Below are positions 32,326-41,066 of a DNA stretch of 51,594 bases, piece after piece. The position numbers and the translations under genes are program-made. Where the stretch lies: contig JAGCNI010000004.1 in assembly GCA_017646015.1 (NCBI GenBank), positions 1-51,594 on the forward strand, given 5' to 3'. A model generated the notes under the pieces. The model had not been told where the DNA came from. It saw nothing but the letters and a program-made list of their open reading frames with translations, and searched no databases. This stretch comes from Lentisphaeria bacterium (GTDB lineage: Bacteria > Verrucomicrobiota > Lentisphaeria > Victivallales > UBA1829). Numbering within the stretch: position 1 is the first letter of the stretch; every line of letters starts with the position of its first letter.

Positions 32326-34359
32326 TTATTTTTTCTCACGCCAGTCGAGTGCCCCGACCGGACATTCATTGATACAGGCTCCGCAATCTTTGCAGTAAGA
32401 GGGGAATCCCTGATTGAATGAAGTTCCGACCGACGTATTGAAACCGCGTTTCATAAATGCCAGCAGATTTTTATTGATGATTTCGCCGCAGGTCTTGACA
32501 CAGATCCCGCATTTGACACATTTCATCCGGTCATGAATGATGTACGGATGGCGCGTATCGGCTGCATGGATCTGTTTTTTGCCGGTGAACATATCCGGTT
32601 TGACCGCATATTTTTCTGAGAACTTTTTCAGTTTACATTCGCCTTTGGAGGTACAGCTGCATTCGATACAGCGTTCCCCTTCCGCCTGAATTTTTTCAGC
32701 GGGGATGGTCGGAAAAAGTTCTTCAAAGGTCGTTTTGCGTTTTTCCATGGAAATATATTCCGGCTGAACACGGTCGTCTTCCGAAACATTGTCACGGATA
32801 TAGACCAGATCTTCTTTGCAGAGGCTGCGCCAGTGTCCGCGTGAGACATTGAAGAGGGGTGCTTCCACGTGTTCTCTGCCTTCCATGAAATCGATTGCTG
32901 CCAGAGCCGCTTTACGTCCTCCGGCGACCGCTTCGACTACTGTTGCCGGACCGCTTACACAATCTCCGGCTGCAAAAATATTACCGCTGACCTGAAGATT
33001 TTCACGGGCTGCTGCTACATTACCGCGTTTGTCCGCTTCGATTCCAGCCGGGGCTTTGGTACGTTGTCCGATCGCTGCGATCACTGTATCGACTTCAAAG
33101 GTAAAGTCAGATCCTTCCACCGGAACCGGAGAGCGTCGCCCGGAGGCATCCGGTTCGCCCAGTTCCATTTTCTGACATGCCAATGAAAGAGAGCCGTCCA
33201 CATTTTTACGCAGAGAAAGCGGCGCTGTGAGGAATTCAAATTTGACTCCTTCCTCCATCGCTTCATGAACTTCCAGCTGTTCTGCCGGCATTTCGTTCTG
33301 TGTCCTGCGGTAAACAACGGTCACGTCACCACCGAGACGCAGTGCATTTCTTGCACAGTCCATTGCAGTATTGCCGCCGCCGACAACAACGGTTCTTCCC
33401 GGATTTTTGCAGTTTGTCCACTTTGCATGGGCAAGACCTTCCAGCCAACGGATTCCCTGTTCTGCATATTCTTCACCCTCAATGCGCATGGCACTCGGAC
33501 TCCAGGAGCCGACGCAGACGATCACCGAGTCAAAATCCGCAGAAAGCTGTTCCAATGTAATATCTTTTCCGAGTTCAACATTGCAGTTGATTTCGATACC
33601 CATTGCAAGATAATGGGCAATTTCACGGTCAAGGATCTCTTTCGGCAGACGGAATTGGGGGATTCCGTAACGCAACATCCCTCCGGCTTGCGGCATCCGT
33701 TCATAAATGGTCGGAGCATATCCCTGCAAACGCAGATAATAGGAAGCTGAAAGTCCGGCAGGACCTCCGCCGATCACAGCCACTTTTTTACCGTTCAGTT
33801 CCGGCAGATCTTCCATATATTCATCGTAATAAAGGTCTGCGGCAAGACGTTTGAAGTCATTGATGGAAACCGCTTTTCCTGTAATATTTTTGCGACAGTC
33901 CTTTTCGCAGAAACGGGGGCAGACACGTCCGATCGACATCGGCAGCGGGATCCGTTCTTTGATGATACGGAGAGCTTCTTTGAAATCGCCTTTGCGTCCG
34001 GCACGGACATATTCTTCCACTTTTGCATGTGCGGGACATGCCATTGTGCAGGGAGCTTCACAATCTCCGGTGTGTTCGGAAAGCAGAAGTCCCAATGCAG
34101 TCCGGCGCATTTCCGCCACTTCCGCTGTTTCGCTTTCCACTTCCTGACCTTCTGCGGGACAAGCCGAACAGGAGGGCAGGAAACGTCCGGTTTTTTTATC
34201 TTTTACAACGCATACAAAACAAGATGTCGTGCGGGAGACTTTTCCGTTTGTGCAGAGTCCGGGGATCTCCACACCCGCTTTCCGGGCAGCCTGCATAATG
34301 GTTTCGCCCGGAGCGGCAGTAACAGTTTTTCCATCCAGTATAAATTTGATTTCAGACAT
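32326..34359 (-). CDS. GltD-like NAD(P)H/FAD subunit with N-terminal [2Fe-2S] and C-terminal 2[4Fe-4S] domains (StnC/NfnB-like)
   Basis: 677 residues from the ATG at 34359 (GGAG nine bases upstream). In order: a [2Fe-2S] domain with C36, C47, C50 and C64; a NuoG-like Cys region HTGDCEAPCTMAC (C100, C104, C108); a GltD-type Fe-S helical domain (C147, C151, C155); an FAD Rossmann motif GGGPAG at 197-202; an NADP Rossmann motif VVVGGGNTAMD from 324 with RR at 351-352; and two [4Fe-4S] sites at the end (C614/617/620/624 and C656/659/662/666). Third gene after NuoE- and NuoF-like genes. This set matches the NADH/ferredoxin:NADP+ transhydrogenases called Stn or NfnABC. Confidence 0.85.
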   Translation of the reverse strand: MSEIKFILDGKTVTAAPGETIMQAARKAGVEIPGLCTNGKVSRTTSCFVCVVKDKKTGRFLPSCSACPAEGQEVESETAEVAEMRRTALGLLLSEHTGDCEAPCTMACPAHAKVEEYVRAGRKGDFKEALRIIKERIPLPMSIGRVCPRFCEKDCRKNITGKAVSINDFKRLAADLYYDEYMEDLPELNGKKVAVIGGGPAGLSASYYLRLQGYAPTIYERMPQAGGMLRYGIPQFRLPKEILDREIAHYLAMGIEINCNVELGKDITLEQLSADFDSVIVCVGSWSPSAMRIEGEEYAEQGIRWLEGLAHAKWTNCKNPGRTVVVGGGNTAMDCARNALRLGGDVTVVYRRTQNEMPAEQLEVHEAMEEGVKFEFLTAPLSLRKNVDGSLSLACQKMELGEPDASGRRSPVPVEGSDFTFEVDTVIAAIGQRTKAPAGIEADKRGNVAAARENLQVSGNIFAAGDCVSGPATVVEAVAGGRKAALAAIDFMEGREHVEAPLFNVSRGHWRSLCKEDLVYIRDNVSEDDRVQPEYISMEKRKTTFEELFPTIPAEKIQAEGERCIECSCTSKGECKLKKFSEKYAVKPDMFTGKKQIHAADTRHPYIIHDRMKCVKCGICVKTCGEIINKNLLAFMKRGFNTSVGTSFNQGFPSYCKDCGACINECPVGALDWREKK

Positions 34360-34377
34360 ATTCTGATGCTCCATTCC

Positions 34378-36117
34378 TTATTTGCCGGGTGTGGAATCGT
34401 ACCCGGTTCCTTTTTTCACGCGGGCAATTGCTTTCTTGGCACAGGTGTCAATACAGGTATTGCAGCGTGTGCATTTGCTGTTGTCGATCTTGAAATCATC
34501 AGAGATGGCACCGACCGGACAGTTTTTGATACAGAGTTTGCATTTGACACATTTTGCCGGATCCAGAGCCACATCGGAGAGTGCATTGCATTGATTGACA
34601 GGGCAATATCCGTCTCTGACGTGTGCTTCATATTCATGGCGGAAATAACGGATCGTGGAAAGTGCCGGACCCGGAGCAGTCTGCCCCAGAGCACAGAGCG
34701 ATCCTTTTTTGATCTTGTTGCCGAGATCTTCCAGAAAATCAATATCCGATTCCTGCCCTTTGCCCGCCACGATCCGTTCCAATGTTTCAAACATCCGCAT
34801 GGTTCCAACTCGGCAGAAGGTGCATTTCCCGCAGGATTCACGGTGGGTGAAATCCAGAAAATAACGGGCTGTTTCGACCATACAACGGTCATTTCCGATC
34901 ACGATCAATCCCCCGGAACCGATGATCGCTCCGAGTTCTTTGAGGGAGTCATAATCCATTTTGACATCAAATTTGTCTGCCGGAATACAGCCTCCGGAGG
35001 GACCTCCGGTCTGAACCGCTTTGACACTTCCCGGTGCAGCTCCGCCGATTTTGTAAACAATATCGCCCAGCGTGACTCCCATCGGAACTTCAGCCAGTCC
35101 CGGATTTTTCAAGTCGCCAGCCAATGCAAAGATTTTCGTGCCGGTACTCTTTTCTGTTCCCAGGGCAGCAAAAGCATCCGGATCAGCAATTACCACCGGA
35201 ATATTGGCATAGGTCTCCACGTTGTTGATCGCTGTCGGATACCCATTCCAACCTTTATCTGTGGGGAAGGGCGGACGGAACCGGGGTTGTCCACGCTGAC
35301 CTTCCAGCGAAGCGATCATGGCAGTTTCTTCTCCGCACACAAATGCTCCGGCTCCTTCTTTGATCATGATATCAAGCGGTTTTTCGCGTCCGGGAAGCAG
35401 ATTCAGTCCGGCTTTGCAAATGGCATCGATCCCGATCTGAAGATGTTTGATCGCCAGCGGATATTCCGCACGGCAATAGATAAATAACTTTGTAGCTCCT
35501 GTGGCATACGCACCAATCAACATCCCTTCCAGAACCTGAAACGGCACACTTTCCATCATGGAGCGATCCATGAATGCACCGGGATCACCCTCGTCAGCAT
35601 TACAGATCAAAATCTTTTCTTCCGCAGTTTTGGCTGCCAGAAAACTCCATTTCATGCCAGTGGAGAAACCGGCTCCACCACGTCCGCGCAGTCCGGATTT
35701 TTTGACCCATTCCACAACTTCTGCCGGAGTGACAGCTGTCGCTTTTTTCAGAGATTCAAAACCGCCATTGGCTTTGTATTCTTCAATATCTTTCGGATCG
35801 ATCCGTCCGGCAAGACGGGTCACATACAGTTTTTCGATCGCAGCCCGTTCCGCCGGAATGGTGAAACGTCCATTTTCTGTAAGTGCAAGGATCGCCTGTA
35901 CAGATGCATCATCTGCTTTGACTGAGGAATAGAAAATATTGGTTCCATCCTTGAGTTCCAGTTCCACGATCGGCTCGCAATAACAGTGCCCGATACAACC
36001 GACTTCCGCTACGGGAATATCACCGGCAAGCCGTTTGAAATTTTCCAGTACAGCACCCGCACCAGCTGCCAGACCGCAGGAGGCTGTGCCGACTTTGATT
36101 CTTTTGATTTCTGACAT
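34378..36117 (-). CDS. NuoF/HydB-like NADH-binding subunit of an electron-bifurcating complex (StnB-like)
   Basis: 579 residues. A thioredoxin-like [2Fe-2S] domain opens the protein (C14, C41, C45, C47). The FMN/NADH domain follows with GLRGRGGAGFSTGMKW at 142-157 and NADEGDPGAF at 173-182. A SLBB segment and the [4Fe-4S] site ESCGKCTFCRVGT come next, then two ferredoxin-type sites at the end (CVKCKLCIKNCPVGAI and CTRCNTCIDTCAKKAI). This is the HydB/NuoF plan of bifurcating enzymes rather than respiratory NuoF. A NuoE-like gene ends 6 bases upstream. In bifurcating relatives the FMN here splits or joins electrons between NADH and ferredoxin. Confidence 0.9.
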   Translation of the reverse strand: MSEIKRIKVGTASCGLAAGAGAVLENFKRLAGDIPVAEVGCIGHCYCEPIVELELKDGTNIFYSSVKADDASVQAILALTENGRFTIPAERAAIEKLYVTRLAGRIDPKDIEEYKANGGFESLKKATAVTPAEVVEWVKKSGLRGRGGAGFSTGMKWSFLAAKTAEEKILICNADEGDPGAFMDRSMMESVPFQVLEGMLIGAYATGATKLFIYCRAEYPLAIKHLQIGIDAICKAGLNLLPGREKPLDIMIKEGAGAFVCGEETAMIASLEGQRGQPRFRPPFPTDKGWNGYPTAINNVETYANIPVVIADPDAFAALGTEKSTGTKIFALAGDLKNPGLAEVPMGVTLGDIVYKIGGAAPGSVKAVQTGGPSGGCIPADKFDVKMDYDSLKELGAIIGSGGLIVIGNDRCMVETARYFLDFTHRESCGKCTFCRVGTMRMFETLERIVAGKGQESDIDFLEDLGNKIKKGSLCALGQTAPGPALSTIRYFRHEYEAHVRDGYCPVNQCNALSDVALDPAKCVKCKLCIKNCPVGAISDDFKIDNSKCTRCNTCIDTCAKKAIARVKKGTGYDSTPGK

Positions 36118-36123
36118 GGTGAC

Positions 36124-36579
36124 TTATCCCTGTTTTTTATATTCATTGATGATTTTCAGCAAGGCTTTACGATCCAGTTTTCCGTACACTCTGCCATTGA
36201 TCGCCATCACGGGTGCAAGACTGCAACAGCCGAGACAGGCAACTGTTTCAATCGAAAAAAGCCCGTCTTCTGTTGTTTCTCCGGATTTGATCCCCAAAGC
36301 TGTGGTCAGCCATTCCTGGATCAGTGGTGCACCTTTGATATGACAGGCTGTACCATCGCAAGTGCTGATCTGGTATTTGCCCGGTTTATTGCGTTTGAAT
36401 TGAGCGTAAAATGTCAAGACTCCTTCCACTTCCGCATCCGCAAGTGAAAAATGAGCCGCCGCTGCTTTGATTCCATCATCAGAGACATAACCTTCCCGCT
36501 CCTGGATCAACTGAAGACCCTTGATGAGGTTTCCTTTTTCCGCGCTGACTTCCGACAGATAAGAAAATTCCGGATTCAT
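36124..36579 (-). CDS. NuoE/HydC-like [2Fe-2S] subunit (StnA-like)
   Basis: 151 residues from the ATG at 36579 (GAGGTGAT upstream; the longer open frame contains the promoter). The four ligands of the thioredoxin-like [2Fe-2S] cluster are C74, C79, C115 and C119 (STCDGTACHIKGA and VACLGCCSLAP). N-terminal helices of the NuoE type precede it. It should pass electrons inside the complex with the NuoF-like protein encoded 6 bases downstream. No hydrogenase or formate dehydrogenase subunit gene is present in the window, so the GltD-like protein is the only visible third partner. Confidence 0.92.
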   Translation of the reverse strand: MNPEFSYLSEVSAEKGNLIKGLQLIQEREGYVSDDGIKAAAAHFSLADAEVEGVLTFYAQFKRNKPGKYQISTCDGTACHIKGAPLIQEWLTTALGIKSGETTEDGLFSIETVACLGCCSLAPVMAINGRVYGKLDRKALLKIINEYKKQG

Positions 36580-36624
36580 TGTTTTATCACCTCTGTATTG
36601 TTGAATAAAAAAAACATACACTGT

Positions 36625-36653
36625 AATATAGTTCTTTATCCAAAAAAATGCAA
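36625..36653 (-). promoter_or_regulatory. promoter of the nuoE/nuoF/gltD-like operon
   Basis: Minus strand TTGCAT (36653-36648), 17-base spacer, TATATT (36630-36625); leader about 38 bases. Confidence 0.75.
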
Positions 36654-36801
36654 TCCGCAAAATCGCAGATAGCACTGTTTTTTAGTAACGTTTTTGACTT
36701 TGTTTCGTGTAAAAACAGATTCGTTCTCGATTCATTGTTTTTTTATGAACCGGAAAGCTCTTCCAGAGTGCAAAATTCGACGTTCCCGTTTGAAGAGAGA
36801 A

Positions 36802-37692
36802 TCATTCCCGGCAAAGTAAAACAGCTCCGATGATCAGGAGCATACCGATTCCTGCACTGCATGTCATCTTTTCATGGAAAAACAGGATCCCGACAAGTGT
36901 CCCCACCGCCGGCTCTATTGTTGCCGCGATCGCAGAGGTCGAGGGGGTAAGTCTTTTCAAACCCGCAGTGTAAGCATAGTAAGGCAATATCGTGACAATC
37001 AGTATCAAGCCTGCCAATAAAGTCCAGAGTTGCCAGTTCCCGGTTTCGGCAATGCGTATTGCATTCTGCCAGTCCAGCATGAAGCTCCCCGCACATCCGG
37101 CAAAAAGAAATGTCCACAGCGTTATGGCTGCATTGCTGTATTTTCTGATTTGAGCATAGCGGCTGAATATGGTATAGAGAGCGTAAAAAAATGCCGAGCC
37201 CAATCCCATAAGCAGCACTTTGGGCGAAAGTGAACCGCCGGAAGAAAATACTCCACTGACCAGAATACAGCCCGCCAGAACCGCTGTCAGCGACAGCATT
37301 TTCCGGAATGTAATTTTTTCTTTGAAACAGATCGAAGACATGAGGATAACAAATGCCGGAGAGGTATAAAGCAATACGACTGCAATGTTTACTGTCGTAT
37401 ATTGGATCGCGGAAAAGTAGCAGATATTGAAAAATATGATGCTGATGATTCCGCATCCCGCCATACACCAGATATCCCGCAGTTTCAATTTGAAAGCATC
37501 ACGATAAAATAACCCGAAGGAACTTCCCAGTATCAATGCCGCTCCCAATGCCCGCATTGCTGCAATATCCACCGGACGGAATCCCAGACTGATAAGAGCC
37601 CGGACAAATATTCCCATCAAGCCCCAACTGAACCCGGCAATCAATACTGATAATATCCCCCAGGTACGGGAATCTATGTTCTTCGTATTCAT
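36802..37692 (-). CDS. DMT-superfamily transporter (EamA family)
   Basis: 296 residues with about ten hydrophobic helices in two EamA repeats (first repeat GFSWGLMGIFVRALISLGF near 20; second with LGSAFFYALYTIFSRYA near 158-174 and PSTSAIAATIEPAVGTLVGI near 250-269). EamA proteins export metabolites or take up small molecules; the substrate is not predictable. The ribosome site is poor. The start lies 23 bases after the stop of the WaaP-like gene, so the two are probably co-transcribed. The 220 bases downstream hold only the operon promoter at 36625-36653. Confidence 0.88.
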   Translation of the reverse strand: MNTKNIDSRTWGILSVLIAGFSWGLMGIFVRALISLGFRPVDIAAMRALGAALILGSSFGLFYRDAFKLKLRDIWCMAGCGIISIIFFNICYFSAIQYTTVNIAVVLLYTSPAFVILMSSICFKEKITFRKMLSLTAVLAGCILVSGVFSSGGSLSPKVLLMGLGSAFFYALYTIFSRYAQIRKYSNAAITLWTFLFAGCAGSFMLDWQNAIRIAETGNWQLWTLLAGLILIVTILPYYAYTAGLKRLTPSTSAIAATIEPAVGTLVGILFFHEKMTCSAGIGMLLIIGAVLLCRE

Positions 37693-37715
37693 GTCTGAAT
37701 ATTTTTATGCTGAAA

Positions 37716-38558
37716 TCAGGGTACAAAATGAACTCTTGTTTTTCTGGCTTTCAGATGTTTTTCTCTTTGTATTTCAACCGCATCAAATAAATCATCCGCA
37801 TCATAGAATCCATGCGTGCTGGCATCCAGATATTCTTTCAGGAATCTTTTGCGTTCCTCAACCGTAAATTCAAAGAAGTGGAACATACTTCCAAGATCAT
37901 CGGGCAGTTCTTTTTTCATTTCTTCCGGAGATAATTTTGTGTTGGATGCCACATCGATCCAAAGGACATCCATCAGATCCGGGCGTGTAGGATCGGTATT
38001 CTTTTTCCACAATATATTCGCCGGTGTGAACCCGCGATGGATAATTCCCGCATCGTGTATTTTCGCCAGCCAACGAACATTTTTTACAATAAATTCATCC
38101 CGCAGAGCTGTTTCATTCACCATGGAACCATTCCAGTGAAATACTCTGCCGTCCAGATATCCATCTGCAAATTCTGTAACAAGATAAACAGATTTGAGCC
38201 ACAGCAGACAACGTGTTTCTCCCACTGCCAGCAGTTTCGCCATCGGCAGTCCAAGATCCTGTAACCGCTGATAATTGATCGCTTCTCTTGTCGTGGGGGG
38301 CAGATGAAACAGATAGTTCAGGACTCGTATTGTTTTATTGCTCTTATAAGCAAGCTTTTTGCCGGAATCTGTTGTGACACACAGAACAAATTTATGTCTT
38401 GTTTCCCAAAGACGTTTGGAGGAACCGCCGATTTGCAGATGAGAGGTGCCTTTCAATTTCAGAAAATCTTCTGCAATCGAACTGTGGACCCAGTCCCAGC
38501 TCTTGAAACGGGAAATCATTTTCTCCTGAAAAGTATCGGAAATAAATTGCTTGATCAT
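37716..38558 (-). CDS. LPS core kinase-like protein (WaaP/KdkA type), catalytic Asp missing
   Basis: 280 residues from the ATG at 38558 (AGGTG upstream). Protein-kinase-like fold: AYKSNK with K72, TREAINYQRL with E92, HRGFTPANIL at 174-183 and LWIDVAS with D202. In WaaP and KdkA the third motif is H-x-D; here it is HRG, so the catalytic-base aspartate (position 176) is glycine, while Lys, Glu, Asn and the metal-binding Asp remain. It may be a weak or inactive kinase, or use another base. It lies between pheT and a DMT transporter. LPS inner-core phosphorylation is the family role; here it is uncertain. Confidence 0.68.
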   Translation of the reverse strand: MIKQFISDTFQEKMISRFKSWDWVHSSIAEDFLKLKGTSHLQIGGSSKRLWETRHKFVLCVTTDSGKKLAYKSNKTIRVLNYLFHLPPTTREAINYQRLQDLGLPMAKLLAVGETRCLLWLKSVYLVTEFADGYLDGRVFHWNGSMVNETALRDEFIVKNVRWLAKIHDAGIIHRGFTPANILWKKNTDPTRPDLMDVLWIDVASNTKLSPEEMKKELPDDLGSMFHFFEFTVEERKRFLKEYLDASTHGFYDADDLFDAVEIQREKHLKARKTRVHFVP

Positions 38559-38585
38559 AATAGCACCTGATGTTTTTTTGTATGG

Positions 38586-38624
38586 AAATACCGGTTGTGC
38601 AAAAAGATCACACAACCGGTATTT
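38586..38624. terminator. hairpin after pheT
   Basis: A perfect 14-bp stem (38586-38599 with 38611-38624), 11-base loop, 19 bases beyond the pheT stop. T residues follow on the plus strand only; on the pheT strand the stem ends in GGTATTT and then CCATAC, so termination may be partial and the kinase-like gene may be read from pheT. Confidence 0.6.
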
Positions 38625-38642
38625 TCAATTATCCTGAATGGA

Positions 38643-41051
38643 TCAGCGCAATTCCACACCCAATTTCTTGGCGAGGGCATCACGCAGTTTTTCGTGAGCC
38701 GTATTGACTTCCACATCGGTCAGGGTCCGTTCCATGGAACGGAATGTCAGACTGTAAGCCATACTCTTTGCGCCTTCCGGCAGGGGAGCTCCGGAGAAAA
38801 TATCAAAAACTTCGGCATTGACGAGGTTATTGATCTTCTGGGAGGCAATGAAATCAAGAACGGTCTTGTTATCCAATTCTTTCGGAGCAAGGAATGCCAC
38901 GTCACGGGTGACAGGCGGGAACTGGGAAACAGGTTCGTAATTGATTGATTTTTCTTCTGCATTCAGCAGAGAATCCAACTGGATCACAGCCGCATAGACC
39001 GGAGTCTGGATACGCATCCCTTTGGTCATTTTATCATGGAGCTTACCCAACACACCAGCCTGTTTACCGTCGATGAGCAGTTCAGCGCAGACTCCTTTGG
39101 CAAAACGGGGATCCGTTGCAGGTTTGAACTCAAAATTACGGGTGCGGCGCAGTTCCAGTACAGATTCCAGAACACCTTTGATATCATAGAAGTCAAAGAG
39201 AACAGCGCGTTCAGCAGAATAACGTTCCGCATGAGCTCTGCCGGTCATGATGATTGCCAGTTCGTCACGTTCTTCCGGATATTTCGCCGGATTGCTGCAG
39301 AACACATGTCCGATTTCAAACAGGGCAAGATCCTGATTCTTACGGGCAACGTTCCGTTTGACACAGGCAAGAAGTCCGGGCAGAATGGAGGGGCGCAGAA
39401 CCGCCAGATCCAAACTGATCGGATTGTTCATTTTGAGCAAATCGCCCGCTTCAAACAGAGGATCGCTCAAGGCTGTTTTTTCATCCAGCATACTGACATT
39501 GACACAATCATCCAAGCCGGATGCGATCAACTGATCACGCAATTTTTCGGTGGCTGCATACGCATCTTCACTGTACGGCTGCGCCTGAATCGCATTGACT
39601 TTGCCCGCCGGCAGTTTGTCAAATCCGTAAATACGGGCAACTTCTTCTGCCAAATCTGCATTTTCTTTGATGTCTGCACGGAATCCGGGAATTGTCACCA
39701 GACAGGTGTCATCTTCAATATTGGAAACTCCCAAGCCGATTTTGCGGAGGATATCCACGATTTCACCGGCAGTAAGTTCAAGTCCCAGAAGACTGTTGAT
39801 CTTGGAGAAACAGCACATGATCCGGGGATGTTCCGGACGGGTCGTTTTTACACGGATCAATTCACTGACCAGTTCACCGCCTGCCAGTTCGAGGATCAGG
39901 GAGGCTGCCCGGTTGCTGGCTGTTTCCAGCATGTCAGGATCAACTCCGCGTTCAAATCTGTAAGAGGCATCCGTGGAAAGTCCCAGTTTACGGGATGTCA
40001 TACGCACAGAGGTCGGATTGAAGTATGCGCTTTCCAGCAGAACTTCTGTGGTGTCATCCAGAACGCCGCTGTATTCGCCGCCCATGACCCCGGCGATCGC
40101 AACCGGTTTTTCGGTATCGGCAATGACCAGTGTATTGTTGTCAAGATCGTATGTTTTACCATCCAGAGCCACGATTTTTTCATTTTCAGCAGCACGGCGC
40201 ACAACGATTCGTTTGTCTTTCAGAAAACGGGTGTCGAATGCATGGAGCGGTTCACCGAATTCCATCATGACAAAGTTTGTGATGTCAACGATATTGTTGA
40301 TCGGGCGGATCCCGACAGCTTCGAGACGTTCTTTCAACCATTTGGGGCTGGGAGCAACTTTCACACCGCGGATCACACGGGCTGTATATTCCGGACAGAG
40401 ATCGGGAGCTTCGACTTTGACCAGCATATTCCAATCTTCAAATCCGGCAACAGAGGGCAACTGTGCGTTCGGGAAAGAACGGCGTCCACCGCAGAGAGCC
40501 CACACGTCACGGGCAACTCCCCAGTGAGAGAGCCAGTCCGGACGGTTCGGGGTGATCTCAACGGTATAAACTGTATCTTTTTCAATGTAATCAGAAAGCG
40601 GTTTGCCCAGTTCCCAGTCTTCAGGAAGAATCATCAGACCGTCATGATCGCAACCCAAGCCCAGTTCACGGGCGGAGCACATCATACCGAATGATTCAAC
40701 ACCGCGCAATTTTGCTTTTTTGATTTCAAAATCTTTGCCGCCTTCCGGATCTTTGAAGACGGTTCCAAGGGTTGCCAGCGGAACTGTTTTTCCTGCATCG
40801 CAGTTCGGTGCACCGCAGACGATCTGGAATTGATTGCCGTTTCCGGCATCCACCTGACAGATGGAAAGATGATCGGAATTCGGATGTGTATCTCTGCTCA
40901 GAATTCTGGCAACCACAACTCCTGCCGGGATCTCACCGATCGTGGCGATTTCTTCCACTTCCAGTCCCGCCATGGTCAGAATATGTGCCAGTTCTTCCGG
41001 GGATTTTTTCAGTTCAATATAATTTTTCAACCAGTTCAATGAAATTTTCAT
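38643..41051 (-). CDS. pheT: phenylalanyl-tRNA synthetase beta subunit
   Basis: 802 residues, full length. An N-terminal tRNA-binding (EMAP-like) domain at about 40-150 (GVVVARILSRDTHPNSDHLSIC), B3/B4 editing domain, B5 domain (FSKINSLLGLELTAGEIVDIL near 410) and a C-terminal anticodon-binding FDX-ACB domain (YEPVSQFPPVTRDVAFL near 705-721). Forms the alpha2-beta2 enzyme with PheS, encoded 15 bases upstream. Edits Tyr-tRNA-Phe. Confidence 0.97.
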   Translation of the reverse strand: MKISLNWLKNYIELKKSPEELAHILTMAGLEVEEIATIGEIPAGVVVARILSRDTHPNSDHLSICQVDAGNGNQFQIVCGAPNCDAGKTVPLATLGTVFKDPEGGKDFEIKKAKLRGVESFGMMCSARELGLGCDHDGLMILPEDWELGKPLSDYIEKDTVYTVEITPNRPDWLSHWGVARDVWALCGGRRSFPNAQLPSVAGFEDWNMLVKVEAPDLCPEYTARVIRGVKVAPSPKWLKERLEAVGIRPINNIVDITNFVMMEFGEPLHAFDTRFLKDKRIVVRRAAENEKIVALDGKTYDLDNNTLVIADTEKPVAIAGVMGGEYSGVLDDTTEVLLESAYFNPTSVRMTSRKLGLSTDASYRFERGVDPDMLETASNRAASLILELAGGELVSELIRVKTTRPEHPRIMCCFSKINSLLGLELTAGEIVDILRKIGLGVSNIEDDTCLVTIPGFRADIKENADLAEEVARIYGFDKLPAGKVNAIQAQPYSEDAYAATEKLRDQLIASGLDDCVNVSMLDEKTALSDPLFEAGDLLKMNNPISLDLAVLRPSILPGLLACVKRNVARKNQDLALFEIGHVFCSNPAKYPEERDELAIIMTGRAHAERYSAERAVLFDFYDIKGVLESVLELRRTRNFEFKPATDPRFAKGVCAELLIDGKQAGVLGKLHDKMTKGMRIQTPVYAAVIQLDSLLNAEEKSINYEPVSQFPPVTRDVAFLAPKELDNKTVLDFIASQKINNLVNAEVFDIFSGAPLPEGAKSMAYSLTFRSMERTLTDVEVNTAHEKLRDALAKKLGVELR

Positions 41052-41066
41052 GTCAGATCTCCCTCA

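Noticed and set aside
34027..35487. Open frame of about 486 codons opposite the NuoF/GltD-like genes
   Set aside because: Spans the junction of two real genes on the other strand and has no motif.
39036..40694. Open frame of about 552 codons opposite pheT
   Set aside because: Same pattern: antisense to a conserved synthetase, low-quality composition, no family motifs.
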